From Bacillus pseudomycoides DSM 12442 (GTDB taxonomy: Bacteria > Bacillota > Bacilli > Bacillales > Bacillaceae_G), in NCBI RefSeq assembly GCF_000161455.1, contig NZ_CM000745.1, positions 5,476,827-5,501,929 on the forward strand: 25,103 bases of DNA. Reading direction: 5' to 3'. Shown piece by piece: positions 1-7,863 of the stretch. The translations under genes were made by a program, and so were the position numbers. A model generated the notes under the pieces. It worked only from the letters and a program-made list of their open reading frames with translations, made no database searches and was not told the origin of the DNA. Within the stretch, counting starts at the first letter, position 1; every line of letters starts with the position of its first letter.

Positions 1-74
1 GCCACCTGATAGAATCTCTAATACAATTGGTTAATATATTCATGCATCATGGATCCTATTCCATTGATGTATGA
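1..74 (+). CDS. possible 3' end of an upstream gene (partial)
   Basis: An open frame runs in from the left edge (first complete codon at base 3) and ends with TGA at 72-74. It would encode about 23 C-terminal residues ending in HHGSYSIDV. The only support is that a good intrinsic terminator begins 14 bases after this stop. The fragment is too short to name a family, and the other two frames close even sooner. Confidence 0.3.
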   Translation, partial: HLIESLIQLVNIFMHHGSYSIDV

Positions 75-87
75 ATTATCTTAAATT

Positions 88-123
88 GAGAAGAAGCTAG
101 ATATTCACTCTAGCTTCTTCTTT
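88..123 (+). terminator. intrinsic terminator of the upstream gene
   Basis: The arms AAGAAGCTAGA and TCTAGCTTCTT pair perfectly around a 7-base loop and extend by further pairs at the base, followed by a short T-rich run. It separates the unseen upstream gene from the acyltransferase. Confidence 0.65.
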
Positions 124-202
124 GATGTTACAAGTTTGTTTTATAACTACAAATTAATCAGACTATACCCACAAATTTGTTATAACTTTCACAAAGTTTC
201 CA

Positions 203-231
203 TAGCCCTTTCCTCTCCTTCGTACTATAAT
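203..231 (+). promoter_or_regulatory. candidate sigma-A promoter of the acyltransferase gene
   Basis: A perfect TATAAT lies at 226-231. The -35 region is weak. Transcription would begin near 238, just ahead of the AAGGAG at 243-248, which argues against translation from the ATG at 237. Confidence 0.4.
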
Positions 232-257
232 CATGTATGGAAAAGGAGATGGAAACT

Positions 258-1406
258 ATGACACACAGCGCCCCAGAGTTTAAAGTTTTGCAAAGCATTG
301 CGTTCCTTGCTGTTGTTTTGCAAAGTTCCTTACTATATACAATGAATCAAGGACATATTCTACTAGAACAATCTCTCATTATGGGAATGCTATTTAATCT
401 CGCAAAATTTTCAGCACCTGCATTCATCTTCATTGTTGGATTTCATTTAATTCAGCAATACACAAAACAAATGGTCTATACAGAATACATCTATGAAAAA
501 ACAGCTCACTTGCTTGCTCCTTACTTCTTCTGGTCCGTCGTGTACTTATTGACAACAAACCAAGTCGTTACAGTGCAAAGCGGGATAAAAAGCCTATTGC
601 TCGGAACAGCTGCGCCTCATCTTTGGTATGTCATTATGATGTTCCAAATCCATTTGCTGTTTCCCTTATTATGCACCTTATTTTATTGGTTTAAAAAAAG
701 AACACAAAATCAGCAAGATATATACCGATACATGGCCGCTTTCGCTAGCATTTATTTTCTCTTAATGTGGTATTCTTCTCACTATATTTTTAACGGTGAA
801 GTGCTAACTCAATCAACTGTTTTGCATTATACAGATCGTTCCTTCTTCTTCTATTCATTTTACTTTGTCATGGGAGGAATCGCTGCTGTAGCACTTCAAG
901 CTTGGCGCTTATTTGTAATGAAACACATACCACTTATAACAATCTTGTTTTTTATTCTATTCTTATTCATCAACTATGAACTATTTAGCTTTTATGGTGT
1001 AGATTCCATTCACCTTACTGTATCTACCTATTTAAAGCCATCCATGTTTCTGTACATTGTATGTGAAATTTTAATACTATACGTACTATCTATCATGATT
1101 GTACAGCGGCGAGGTGCTTTATATAAAACATTACGCTTTATCGGAAACTACACGTACGGAGCCTATTTAGCACACTTTTTCTTTTTACAGCTAATTACGA
1201 AATTACTATCTCTATTTACAATACAGGCAAATACAATTCTATATAGTCTATTACTATTTCTTCTAACGGCAACATTCTCTATCATCACAATGGTTATATG
1301 TAGCACGATTCCATTCCATACATGGATTACAGGACCTTCTCCCACGCCTGTATTAAAATGGCCAACGCTCCTGCCTTTACTGCCATTATTAAGAAGTAAA
1401 AAGTAA
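258..1406 (+). CDS. membrane acyltransferase, acyltransferase-3 family
   Basis: A 382-residue integral membrane protein with about ten hydrophobic segments and short charged loops, typical of acyltransferase-3 (OatA/IcaC-like) enzymes that move acyl groups onto exported sugars or polymers. Family-like stretches are LQSIAFLAVVL near residues 11-21, FSAPAFIFIVGFHL after the second helix, and HLWYVIMMFQIHLLFPLL. An ATG at 237 would add seven residues, but AAGGAG at 243-248 sits 9 bases before the ATG at 258, so 258 is the better start. Odd point: where many family members have VVLxH at the end of the first helix, this protein has VVLQ (Gln22), so the usual conserved histidine seems absent. The gene stands alone between terminators, so its substrate cannot be inferred from neighbours. 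Confidence 0.75.
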   Translation: MTHSAPEFKVLQSIAFLAVVLQSSLLYTMNQGHILLEQSLIMGMLFNLAKFSAPAFIFIVGFHLIQQYTKQMVYTEYIYEKTAHLLAPYFFWSVVYLLTTNQVVTVQSGIKSLLLGTAAPHLWYVIMMFQIHLLFPLLCTLFYWFKKRTQNQQDIYRYMAAFASIYFLLMWYSSHYIFNGEVLTQSTVLHYTDRSFFFYSFYFVMGGIAAVALQAWRLFVMKHIPLITILFFILFLFINYELFSFYGVDSIHLTVSTYLKPSMFLYIVCEILILYVLSIMIVQRRGALYKTLRFIGNYTYGAYLAHFFFLQLITKLLSLFTIQANTILYSLLLFLLTATFSIITMVICSTIPFHTWITGPSPTPVLKWPTLLPLLPLLRSKK

Positions 1407-1446
1407 AAGAAGCTGTCCAAAAAGATTTTTTGGACAGCTTCTTTTT
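1407..1446. terminator. bidirectional intrinsic terminator
   Basis: A near-perfect hairpin (AAGAAGCTGTCC... against ...GGACAGCTTCTT) has T runs on both strands. It lies directly after the stop of the acyltransferase on + and directly after the stop of the 35-residue ORF on -, so it probably serves both converging genes. Confidence 0.85.
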
Positions 1447-1552
1447 AGGAAGAAACCTGCTCTGCAGAAGTTTCTTTATGCTGTATGTGACTTGTAATCC
1501 AAGCAATTCCACCAGCAACAACTAAATAACATAATAAAATTAAAATTTGCAT
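1445..1552 (-). CDS. small predicted membrane protein, 35 aa
   Basis: An ATG-started ORF of 35 residues: MQILILLCYLVVAGGIAWIT, then a polar tail SHIQHKETSAEQVSS. One transmembrane helix covers residues 2-19 with a short hydrophilic C-terminus. In size and shape it resembles single-helix accessory peptides such as CydS/CydX, but I see no sequence match that would name it, and the cyd genes 2 kb away are on the other strand. Support: its stop abuts the bidirectional terminator at 1407-1446, and its codons look normal. Against: the upstream TTAGG...AGGG is a weak ribosome binding site and no clear promoter is visible. Confidence 0.5.
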   Translation of the reverse strand: MQILILLCYLVVAGGIAWITSHIQHKETSAEQVSS

Positions 1553-1752
1553 TTGTCCCTAACCTAACTTTGTTACGAAATTCTAATCTTTCATCAAACA
1601 AGCTCCGCATTATTGAACCAAGGTGCCAACGAACTATTGGATTAAGTTGGTCAAAAAGGCGTTACTTATCATCAACAGCTCAGAAGTTCCGTCAATTCGT
1701 TATTCACTATTTCTCGAGCATTTCATCACCACGTACTTAAAAAATCTCCAAA
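1553..1752. other. intergenic stretch with a possible gene remnant
   Basis: No intact gene. On + one frame reads from about 1583 to 1753 with a single internal stop (TAA 1643-1645); the 36 open codons after that stop have coding-like composition (VGQKGVTYHQQLRSSVNSLF...). It could be a decayed gene, but there is no start site, and I do not recognise the family. Confidence 0.25.
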
Positions 1753-1782
1753 ATAAAAATGCCACTTTTCAGTGACATTTTT
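1753..1782 (-). terminator. terminator of the GH8-like gene
   Basis: The stem AAAATG.CACT / AGTG.CATTTT has a TTTC loop and T runs on both sides. On the - strand the run is followed by more A/T, making it the likely end of the GH8-like transcript, beyond the short bcr1 element. Confidence 0.6.
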
Positions 1783-1872
1783 ATCCCGCAGTAACCGGCA
1801 GTAATATCCCGATTGGTGAAGGATCATAATCAGTGGGGAATAAAGCTCCCCACTGATTAAAGTTTCATTTTA
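1780..1872 (-). repeat. shortened bcr1-like repeat
   Basis: Read on -, it starts with AAACTTTAATCAGTGGGG, forms a perfect hairpin with CCCCACTGATT, then has CCAATCGGG, a CTGCCGGTTACTGCGGGATAAA end, and TTTAT at its outer edge. It matches the complete copy at 19821-19977 at both ends but lacks about 65 internal bases (the block with the CTCCCACC...GGTGGGAG stem). It sits between the GH8-like stop codon and its terminator, so it is probably transcribed in that 3' UTR. Confidence 0.75.
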
Positions 1873-2955
1873 CTTCTTATCCATTTTCAATTCCGTCTCA
1901 GCTAATAGCGGCAACACATTATCAAAAATATGCGTGTTGTTCTCTTTTCCAGTCACATATCCACCATAAAACCTGCTGAATACATTGTCATTCCGAAATT
2001 CACTCATGCGCTCATACAATTCTTGGGCAAATTTTTTATCTCCTACTTGTAATACATATAAAATCGTTAGCCCATATGCTGCTGGTGATTCAAAATCTAC
2101 TACTGGTTTTCCTGTTTCTAAATCATAGCGACCGTATAACTTCCCATCTTTGCGGAATACCTTTTTAATAAACTCTAAATATGCTTCGGAGGAAATTCCG
2201 CCTAAACTACGATGGTAAGCAACATACGATTGATCAATGAGATTCACCCGGTTTTCATATGTAAATGTACCATCCTCTTTGTATTCTTTCGGGAATGCCC
2301 AGCCACGTCTTGGATAATCCGCTAAAAATTGAATAGCTTCCTGATACTGCGTTTCTGAAATTTTTCCGTACTTTTTCATATAAGAGAATGCACTTGGATT
2401 TATGTAAGATGTCGTTAATATGTTATTTTGCATGCCCTTATCTGCGTCATAATAGTCAACATAGATTTTCTTCTTCTTATTATAACGTAGTACAGCATCA
2501 CTCACTTGATCCGCAAGATGCTTATACCGCTCTTCTTTATACATGTCATAAGCACGATATAGCTGTTCGATGATGCGGAGATCATCAATGAGAGCATTCG
2601 TACCAGCCTGTCTTTCTCCTGTTTCAGAAATCTTCCATAAAACAATATGGACTGGATGTATAAAATAATTTTGGATCACCTTTACTTGTTCATCAAACAA
2701 TGATTGATCGTCCATATCAAGCGTATATTGTAACCATAGCCCTGATGATTCTGATAATGCTTCACGGCCGGTAGCCTCGTTCGTTCCTACCTTTGAATCA
2801 GCTATGCGATATGTTGCGAGCGTCCCATTCTCGTTCATCATATGTCTCATAATAAAATATTCTGTTCGATTTCCTTGTAGTGCAGTCCAAAAAACAATTC
2901 CACCTAAAACCATAAATAAAGTTAACGCAATCCATATATACAAACGTTTCCGCAC
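1870..2955 (-). CDS. membrane-anchored GH8-like glycosidase (YdaJ-like)
   Basis: 361 residues with one N-terminal transmembrane/signal anchor (about 5-25) and an extracytoplasmic alpha/alpha-barrel-like domain. The segment REALSESSGLWLQYTLDMDD (Glu69) fits the glycoside hydrolase family 8 acid region, and TNALIDDLRIIEQL (Asp124/Asp125) fits the second conserved acidic region, as in YdaJ-type proteins linked with exopolysaccharide. I infer hydrolysis of a surface or secreted beta-glucan-like polymer; the substrate is unknown. The start is GTG at 2955 with AGAGGTGAG five bases upstream; no better ATG exists. A small-gene terminator lies upstream (3012-3040), so it is probably monocistronic. A short bcr1 element abuts, and may supply, its TAA stop codon. 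Confidence 0.6.
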   Translation of the reverse strand: MRKRLYIWIALTLFMVLGGIVFWTALQGNRTEYFIMRHMMNENGTLATYRIADSKVGTNEATGREALSESSGLWLQYTLDMDDQSLFDEQVKVIQNYFIHPVHIVLWKISETGERQAGTNALIDDLRIIEQLYRAYDMYKEERYKHLADQVSDAVLRYNKKKKIYVDYYDADKGMQNNILTTSYINPSAFSYMKKYGKISETQYQEAIQFLADYPRRGWAFPKEYKEDGTFTYENRVNLIDQSYVAYHRSLGGISSEAYLEFIKKVFRKDGKLYGRYDLETGKPVVDFESPAAYGLTILYVLQVGDKKFAQELYERMSEFRNDNVFSRFYGGYVTGKENNTHIFDNVLPLLAETELKMDKK

Positions 2956-3011
2956 TTTTTCTCACCTCTATAATAAGACTAACCGTAATCTTAGTAGAGC
3001 ATACGAAAACA

Positions 3012-3040
3012 TTAAAAAGACAATCCTTTAGATTGTCTCT
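3012..3040 (-). terminator. terminator of the 47-aa gene
   Basis: On -, AGACAATC pairs with GATTGTCT around a 5-base loop and is followed by TTTTTAATG. It lies 24 bases after the stop of the 47-residue ORF. Confidence 0.75.
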
Positions 3041-3063
3041 TACTTTTCTATCCTTTACACACG

Positions 3064-3207
3064 TTAATTAGCCTCTTTTGTAGGGCGATACAATAATTGC
3101 ACAAGGTGATCATATTCACGCCGTGTAATTTCTTTATTATATAACTTTAATAACAAATCTTTATGCTCTTTCGAAAACGCCATTTTTCTAATGACTTCAG
3201 GATACAT
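3064..3207 (-). CDS. small hypothetical protein, 47 aa
   Basis: The ORF encodes 47 residues beginning MYPEVIRKMAFSKEHKDLLL and ending RPTKEAN. It is highly charged, soluble and probably helical, with no signal peptide. I do not recognise a named family. It is well supported as a gene: GGAGGGG lies 8 bases before the ATG, a promoter-like TTGTGT-N17-TATAAT lies about 100 bases upstream, and an intrinsic terminator follows the stop. It is divergent from the bd oxidase operon. Confidence 0.7.
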   Translation of the reverse strand: MYPEVIRKMAFSKEHKDLLLKLYNKEITRREYDHLVQLLYRPTKEAN

Positions 3208-3310
3208 ACAAACATCCCCTCCGTTTTACGTAAACTTCCACATTCTGTTAAACTCTAGCTTGTCCTTCTACAAATAAAACCCCTTAGATAGAACTAACGT
3301 TCGCATAAGC

Positions 3311-3339
3311 ATTATAAAAGATTTTGTTCTAAAACACAA
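3311..3339 (-). promoter_or_regulatory. sigma-A promoter of the 47-aa gene
   Basis: On -, TTGTGT (3334-3339), 17 bases, TATAAT (3311-3316). The leader would be about 95 bases. The rest of the 3208-3488 gap is very A/T-rich; I see no convincing promoter for cydA in it. Confidence 0.5.
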
Positions 3340-3488
3340 ATAAAATATTCTTCTCTTTATTTTCTGAAGATTTCAAAATCATAATATCATATCCACTTTT
3401 TAAAATACATATATATTTTTGGCATTTTTTTGAATAAATTTTCCAATCCGATCAGAAAATAATGGCAAAAATGAAGAGGAGTAGAATT

Positions 3489-4844
3489 ATGGATACTGTT
3501 ACATTGTCACGGGCTTTTTTTGGGTCATCACTAGCATTCCACATCATTTTTGCAACACTTGGAATCGGACTATCTTTAATGATTTTTATAAGCGAAGTAT
3601 TATATCACTGGAGAAAGGATTCTGATTACGCCGTTATGGCAAAAAGGTGGACAAAGGCTTTCGCCATCCTTCTTGGTGTCGCAATCCCTACTGGAACAAT
3701 CGTCGGTGTACAAATTTCACTTCTTTGGCCCGGATTCGCCAAAATTGTCGGTCAAGTGATTTCTGTTCCATTTCAGATTGAGATTTTCGCCTTCTTCTTA
3801 GAAGCTTTATTTATGTCCATTTATGTATATGCAGCAGATAAATTACCACCATTTATGAGATTAATCTCACTCTTTTTTGTCATGCTTGGTGCCACTGCAT
3901 CTGCCGTATTAATTACCTCAGCAAACACATGGATGAATACACCGGCAGGCTTTTCTATGAATCCTGATGGCTCTGTTTTTAACGTTGACCCGTGGAAAGC
4001 ATTCTTTAATCCAAGCTTTTTCACAAGCTCCCTTCACGTTGTCATTACGGCTTATGCAACAGGAGCGGCAGTCATTGCTTCTATCGCTGGGTTTAAATTA
4101 TTAAGACGAAATCTGGGTGCAAGAGAAATCGCTTATCATAAAAAAGGATTATTTTTAGGCCTTGTCGTTACATTTATTACAGGTGCTACGATGTGGCTTT
4201 CTGGACATGAATCGGCAATTGCTTTGCATGAACATTCTCCGGAAAAATTAGCATCTGCAGAAGCTTTATTTGAAACGACATCACATGCTCCTTTGTCCAT
4301 TGGCGGAGTTGTCGATCCTGAAACTCTTGAACTGAACTACGCCCTCGAAATCCCAAATATGCTAAGTATGTTAGTTGGATTTAATCCTAATACCGTTGTA
4401 AAGGGGTTAAATGAATTTCCACAAGAAACGTGGCCGCCATTTTATACCCATACGTTCTTTAATTTAATGGTTGGTACAGCTGCATTCACTTTTGCTGTAG
4501 CAGCAATCGCTCTTGTATATTGGTACTTTATCTATCGAAAAAAAGGAGCAGAATTACCAAAATGGCTTCTATGGGCCACTGCTGCGTGCGGACCGATTAT
4601 GATGCTCGGCATTGAATTTGGATGGGTTTTCAGTTGTAGCGGTCGTCAACCTTGGACGATTTATGGGATGCAGCGCACAATGGATGCTGCTACGCGCGCT
4701 GATTTCGTCGGGCCTTTATTTATTTTATTCATCATTTTGTATATCGGTCTTGGCGCTTTAACGATTTTCGTACTACGAACGTTCTTTAGAAGACATCCAT
4801 TAAAAAATGATCTAGGGCAGCAAGGAGGAGATCCTCGTGCATGA
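3489..4844 (+). CDS. cydA: cytochrome bd-type quinol oxidase subunit I (YthA class)
   Basis: 451-residue multi-helix subunit I of a cytochrome bd-family terminal oxidase, which oxidises quinol and reduces oxygen to water in the cell membrane. Visible haem ligands are His18 (LAFHIIF), His183 (SSLHVV) and Met371/372 (CGPIMML). The acidic pair Glu98/Glu105 lies in QIEIFAFFLEALF, and the GRQPW motif is at 385-389. GRQPWTIYG and a short Q-loop place it with the cyanide-insensitive/YthA class rather than classical CydA. An ATG at 3462 would add nine residues, but AGGAG at 3477-3481 points to the ATG at 3489. The 3' end overlaps cydB by 8 bases. No cydCD genes are adjacent, so haem insertion must rely on loci elsewhere. 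Confidence 0.9.
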   Translation: MDTVTLSRAFFGSSLAFHIIFATLGIGLSLMIFISEVLYHWRKDSDYAVMAKRWTKAFAILLGVAIPTGTIVGVQISLLWPGFAKIVGQVISVPFQIEIFAFFLEALFMSIYVYAADKLPPFMRLISLFFVMLGATASAVLITSANTWMNTPAGFSMNPDGSVFNVDPWKAFFNPSFFTSSLHVVITAYATGAAVIASIAGFKLLRRNLGAREIAYHKKGLFLGLVVTFITGATMWLSGHESAIALHEHSPEKLASAEALFETTSHAPLSIGGVVDPETLELNYALEIPNMLSMLVGFNPNTVVKGLNEFPQETWPPFYTHTFFNLMVGTAAFTFAVAAIALVYWYFIYRKKGAELPKWLLWATAACGPIMMLGIEFGWVFSCSGRQPWTIYGMQRTMDAATRADFVGPLFILFIILYIGLGALTIFVLRTFFRRHPLKNDLGQQGGDPRA

Positions 4845-5862
4845 GGCAAGTATTGCGATTATCATCTTATGGGCCATCATCTTCGTATACAGCATTTTAG
4901 GTTCCATTGATTTTGGAGCCGGATTTTGGGGCATGGTATACGCAAAGCACCCGACACTAGCCGGAAAGCTTGCCAATCGTTATTTATCACCAACATGGGA
5001 AGTAACGAATACATTTCTCGTCTTTGTCGTTGTCGCATTTCTTGGCTTCTTTCCGAAAGCAGCTTTTACACTCGCAACAGTGATGTTTGTACCGGTGACA
5101 TTAATTTTAGTTCTCGTTGCCATTCGTAGCACATTCATGGTTTTTGCATATTCCGTACCGAAGTATGAGCATATCTTGCGCTTTATTTCTGGTATTACAG
5201 GGCTCTTAATTCCAGCCTTATTAATTACAGTTTTGCCAGTAACAGAAGGTGCTTATATTACGACCTCTAGTGGAAAAGAAGTGCTATTATACGGGAAACT
5301 TCTATCAAGCCCTGTAATCTATTGGTATATGTTATTTGGGTTAACTTCAGAGTTGTTCCTATCCTCTCTTTTTCTAGCTGACTTTGCAAGAGAGCAGCGC
5401 TCAGAGGATACGTATCGACTCTACAGACGAAACGCCATCGTACTTGGTCCGGCGACGCTCGTTACAGCCATTATCGCCCTGGTTGTTATGGAACCAGAAA
5501 CACATTGGCTCATGCAAGGATTAATTAAGCAGTTTCCATGGTTCACAGTCTCCATTCTTTTATTTGTAATCGGGTATTCTTCCCTTTGGTGGACAAATAA
5601 AAAATACGATTCACTCGGCTGGCCTCGCATCGCTGTTTTAGCAGTTGTTGCACAATATGCCTTTGCTAGCTACGCTTACGGCGTCGCGCATTTACCGTAT
5701 ATCATTTATCCGGACGTTACTGTCTTTACAAGCTTTACAACGAAAGAAACATTCTATGCGCTGCTCATCCTCTATGCAATCGGCATCGCGATCTTGCTTC
5801 CAGGCTTTATCTTCTTCTGGAATTTATTCTTAAAGGATCGAACGTTCCTCAAAGAAAAATAA
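4837..5862 (+). CDS. cydB: cytochrome bd-type quinol oxidase subunit II (YthB class)
   Basis: 341-residue partner subunit with about eight or nine transmembrane helices. The N-terminal ILWAIIFVYSILGSIDFGAG stretch is the family signature containing the conserved acidic residue after the first helix. It forms the heterodimer with the upstream gene product. The start is GTG at 4837, 8 bases inside the end of the subunit I gene, with AAGGAGGAG six bases before it; the overlap suggests translational coupling. A strong terminator follows directly, making this a two-gene operon. Confidence 0.9.
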   Translation: MHEASIAIIILWAIIFVYSILGSIDFGAGFWGMVYAKHPTLAGKLANRYLSPTWEVTNTFLVFVVVAFLGFFPKAAFTLATVMFVPVTLILVLVAIRSTFMVFAYSVPKYEHILRFISGITGLLIPALLITVLPVTEGAYITTSSGKEVLLYGKLLSSPVIYWYMLFGLTSELFLSSLFLADFAREQRSEDTYRLYRRNAIVLGPATLVTAIIALVVMEPETHWLMQGLIKQFPWFTVSILLFVIGYSSLWWTNKKYDSLGWPRIAVLAVVAQYAFASYAYGVAHLPYIIYPDVTVFTSFTTKETFYALLILYAIGIAILLPGFIFFWNLFLKDRTFLKEK

Positions 5863-5868
5863 CGATTT

Positions 5869-5922
5869 AAAGAGAAGCTACTCCAAACATTTACTAAAAT
5901 GTCTAGAGTAGCTTCTCTTTAT
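5869..5922 (+). terminator. terminator of the cydAB operon
   Basis: A perfect 15-bp stem (AAAGAGAAGCTACTC / GAGTAGCTTCTCTTT) whose loop holds a second small stem (ACATTT/AAATGT). It starts 7 bases after the stop. Confidence 0.85.
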
Positions 5923-5992
5923 AATAATGACTCCCTAAATAATTTCTACATCTTTACAAACAAAAACACCATATATATATCCATTTTGTTTT

Positions 5993-6130
5993 TCCTTCAT
6001 ACTAAGTCGCGGCTATGAAAACAAAAGAAGATTCCCACTCGTTCTCCCCTTTTGTTTTCACTCGGCATGGGGCAGGACCTGACCGCTTCTATGCTCGGGC
6101 GGACGCTCTCTCCCATCTGAAAAATAGGTT
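5993..6130 (+). repeat. intergenic repeat family R, copy A
   Basis: First of four related blocks of about 140 bases (also at 13888, 14088 and 19987), all in the same orientation. Conserved parts in order: AAGTCGCGGCTA, a hairpin AAAACAAAAG...CTTTTGTTTT, CGGCATGGGGC, CCTGACCGCTTCTATGCTC, GGACGCTCTCTCCCA. In this copy the CCTGA arm faces CTCGGG, so pairing is kept with changed bases. No protein frame is shared between copies. It is probably one of the group's bcr-type repeats, but I cannot assign a number. Confidence 0.8.
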
Positions 6131-6283
6131 TTAAATCGTTTTTTCAATTTGTATTTATATAGGTTCTTCTCTCTATCAAAAAGCACTAGTTATCTCTCTC
6201 GTATCTATATTTGCCTTTTAACATCAAATACACATATTCACTAGATTCAGGTACATGCCTAGTTCTTCTTATTTTTTTTTGAA

Positions 6284-6331
6284 TATAATGCTGTATACAC
6301 TTGAGACAAGCTCAAATCTATTTGCTCAAGT
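6284..6331 (+). promoter_or_regulatory. -10 element and leader hairpin before the ArsB-family gene
   Basis: TATAAT lies at 6284-6289 with a poor -35. The leader then has ACTTGAG (6299-6305) that pairs with CTCAAGT (6325-6331), and an inner CAAA/TTTG stem. The structure ends 8 bases before the ribosome binding site. It could be an operator or an RNA hairpin; no match to a known ArsR site is seen. Confidence 0.4.
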
Positions 6332-6353
6332 AAAAAAGAAAGGTAGGCTAACA

Positions 6354-7712
6354 ATGAGTACTGAAATATTGATTACAATCGTCGTCTTCTTCTTAACCAT
6401 GATCATCATTTTTTGGCGACCACGGGGATTGAATGAAGCATGGCCCGCTGCAATTGGTGCCGGTATCATTCTCCTTACAGGACTTGTATCAAAACCGGAT
6501 GTTATGGATATTATTAGTAAAATAGGAGGCGCCTCCATAACTATCTTAGCAACCATCGTTATGGCCGTTATATTAGAAAGCTTCGGCTTCTTCCATTGGG
6601 CGGCTGCAAAACTGGCAAATCTAGCAAAAGGTTCTGGTCACCGTTTATACTGGTATATTCAATTACTATGCTTCCTCATGACTCTTTTATTTAACAACGA
6701 TGGCAGCATCTTAATTACAACTCCAATTTTAATTTTACTTCTCAAAAACCTTCAATTAAAACCACACCAACAAATTCCGTATTTACTAAGTGGTGCTTTA
6801 ATTGCTACTGCTTCAAGTGCACCAATTGGTGTAAGTAATATCGTAAACTTAATCGCATTAAATATCGTACACATGACACTTTATATGCACACTGCAATGA
6901 TGTTCGTACCTGCAACACTAGGACTACTATTTATGTCATGGCTCATGTACACTGTTTTAAAGAGAAAACTACCTAAAAAATTACCAGTTTCTTCTTATGA
7001 TATTGAAGAAATCTTCTTCACAAAAAATTTCCATCCTCTAAAAGGAAAAAATTCCGTTGATACAAAACAAAAACGGACAAAATTTATGTTAAAGGTATTA
7101 CTTTTCGTATTCCTTATGCGCTGTCTTCTCTTCGTCGCTTCCTTCCTATCCATACCAATTGAAATTGTAGCTGTACTCGGTTCACTCGTTCTCCTTGTAT
7201 GGAGATGGTACTATTTACGTACAAACCCTGTCGATATCTTAAAAAAGACACCGTGGCACATTTTGATCTTCGCATTCTCCATGTATGTTATTATTTACGG
7301 GCTTCACAATGCAGGATTAACAACGTTTCTTGTAAAGTGGCTCGAACCGATTGTTAACCAGCATCTACTATACGCAAGCTTTACAATGGGTGGATTGGTT
7401 TCACTTCTCTCCAACGTCTTTAATAATCACCCCGCATTAATGATTGGTACCATTACATTAACCGAGATGGGACTCGATCCAGTCACTCTAAAAACAATTT
7501 ATCTTGCAAATATTATCGGTAGTGACATGGGATCGTTATTATTACCAATCGGTACACTTGCTTCCCTCATTTGGATGTACATCCTAAAACAAAATAAAAT
7601 TAAAGTGAAGTGGAAAGATTATTTAAGCGTATCCCTTATCGTCATCCCACTCTCAACAATCGTAACATTATTCCTCTTATTCTACTGGGTACAACTTTTC
7701 TTCTCCCTCTAA
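6354..7712 (+). CDS. ArsB/NhaD-family membrane transporter (arsenite-efflux-like)
   Basis: 452-residue protein with about 11-12 transmembrane segments, belonging to the ArsB branch of the ion transporter superfamily. FNNDGS (113-118), the internally related NVFNNHPA (354-361) and IGSDMGSLLLPIGTLASL (388-405) are the paired half-site motifs of ArsB-type carriers, which export arsenite or antimonite with proton coupling. In-frame upstream sequence to 6255 exists, but AAAGGTAGG seven bases before the ATG at 6354 and the promoter at 6284 fix the start here. No arsR, arsC or arsA is nearby, so arsenic specificity is inferred from family only; another oxyanion or cation is possible. Confidence 0.75.
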   Translation: MSTEILITIVVFFLTMIIIFWRPRGLNEAWPAAIGAGIILLTGLVSKPDVMDIISKIGGASITILATIVMAVILESFGFFHWAAAKLANLAKGSGHRLYWYIQLLCFLMTLLFNNDGSILITTPILILLLKNLQLKPHQQIPYLLSGALIATASSAPIGVSNIVNLIALNIVHMTLYMHTAMMFVPATLGLLFMSWLMYTVLKRKLPKKLPVSSYDIEEIFFTKNFHPLKGKNSVDTKQKRTKFMLKVLLFVFLMRCLLFVASFLSIPIEIVAVLGSLVLLVWRWYYLRTNPVDILKKTPWHILIFAFSMYVIIYGLHNAGLTTFLVKWLEPIVNQHLLYASFTMGGLVSLLSNVFNNHPALMIGTITLTEMGLDPVTLKTIYLANIIGSDMGSLLLPIGTLASLIWMYILKQNKIKVKWKDYLSVSLIVIPLSTIVTLFLLFYWVQLFFSL

Positions 7713-7720
7713 AAAACAAT

Positions 7721-7760
7721 AGCCTCCTTTGCTACCGTCTTAGCAAAGGAGGCTTCTTCT
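7721..7760 (+). terminator. terminator of the ArsB-family gene
   Basis: A perfect 14-bp stem AGCCTCCTTTGCTA / TAGCAAAGGAGGCT with a 6-base loop and a TTCTTCTAT tail; it can act from either side and may also stop thiC transcripts. Confidence 0.85.
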
Positions 7761-7863
7761 ATATTTAAATTAGATACACGTGATCAATCAAGTTAAAAGG
7801 TGTTCGGAAGCCGTACATATCCCCCACTATTTGTGGGCATTCGTACCCCCATCTCAAATCCAA

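Noticed and set aside
3321..3341. Rex- or Fnr-like operator upstream of cydA
   Set aside because: TTGTT-N6-CACAA is present, but neither the half-sites nor the spacing fit Rex (TTGTG-N8-CACAA) or Fnr (TGTGA-N6-TCACA); it overlaps the -35 of the divergent small gene.
7795..7850. Hairpin CCCAC/GTGGG within GTAC...GTAC downstream of thiC
   Set aside because: Considered as the thiC terminator, but there is no U run and the arms are short; the strong hairpin at 7721-7760 is a better stop.
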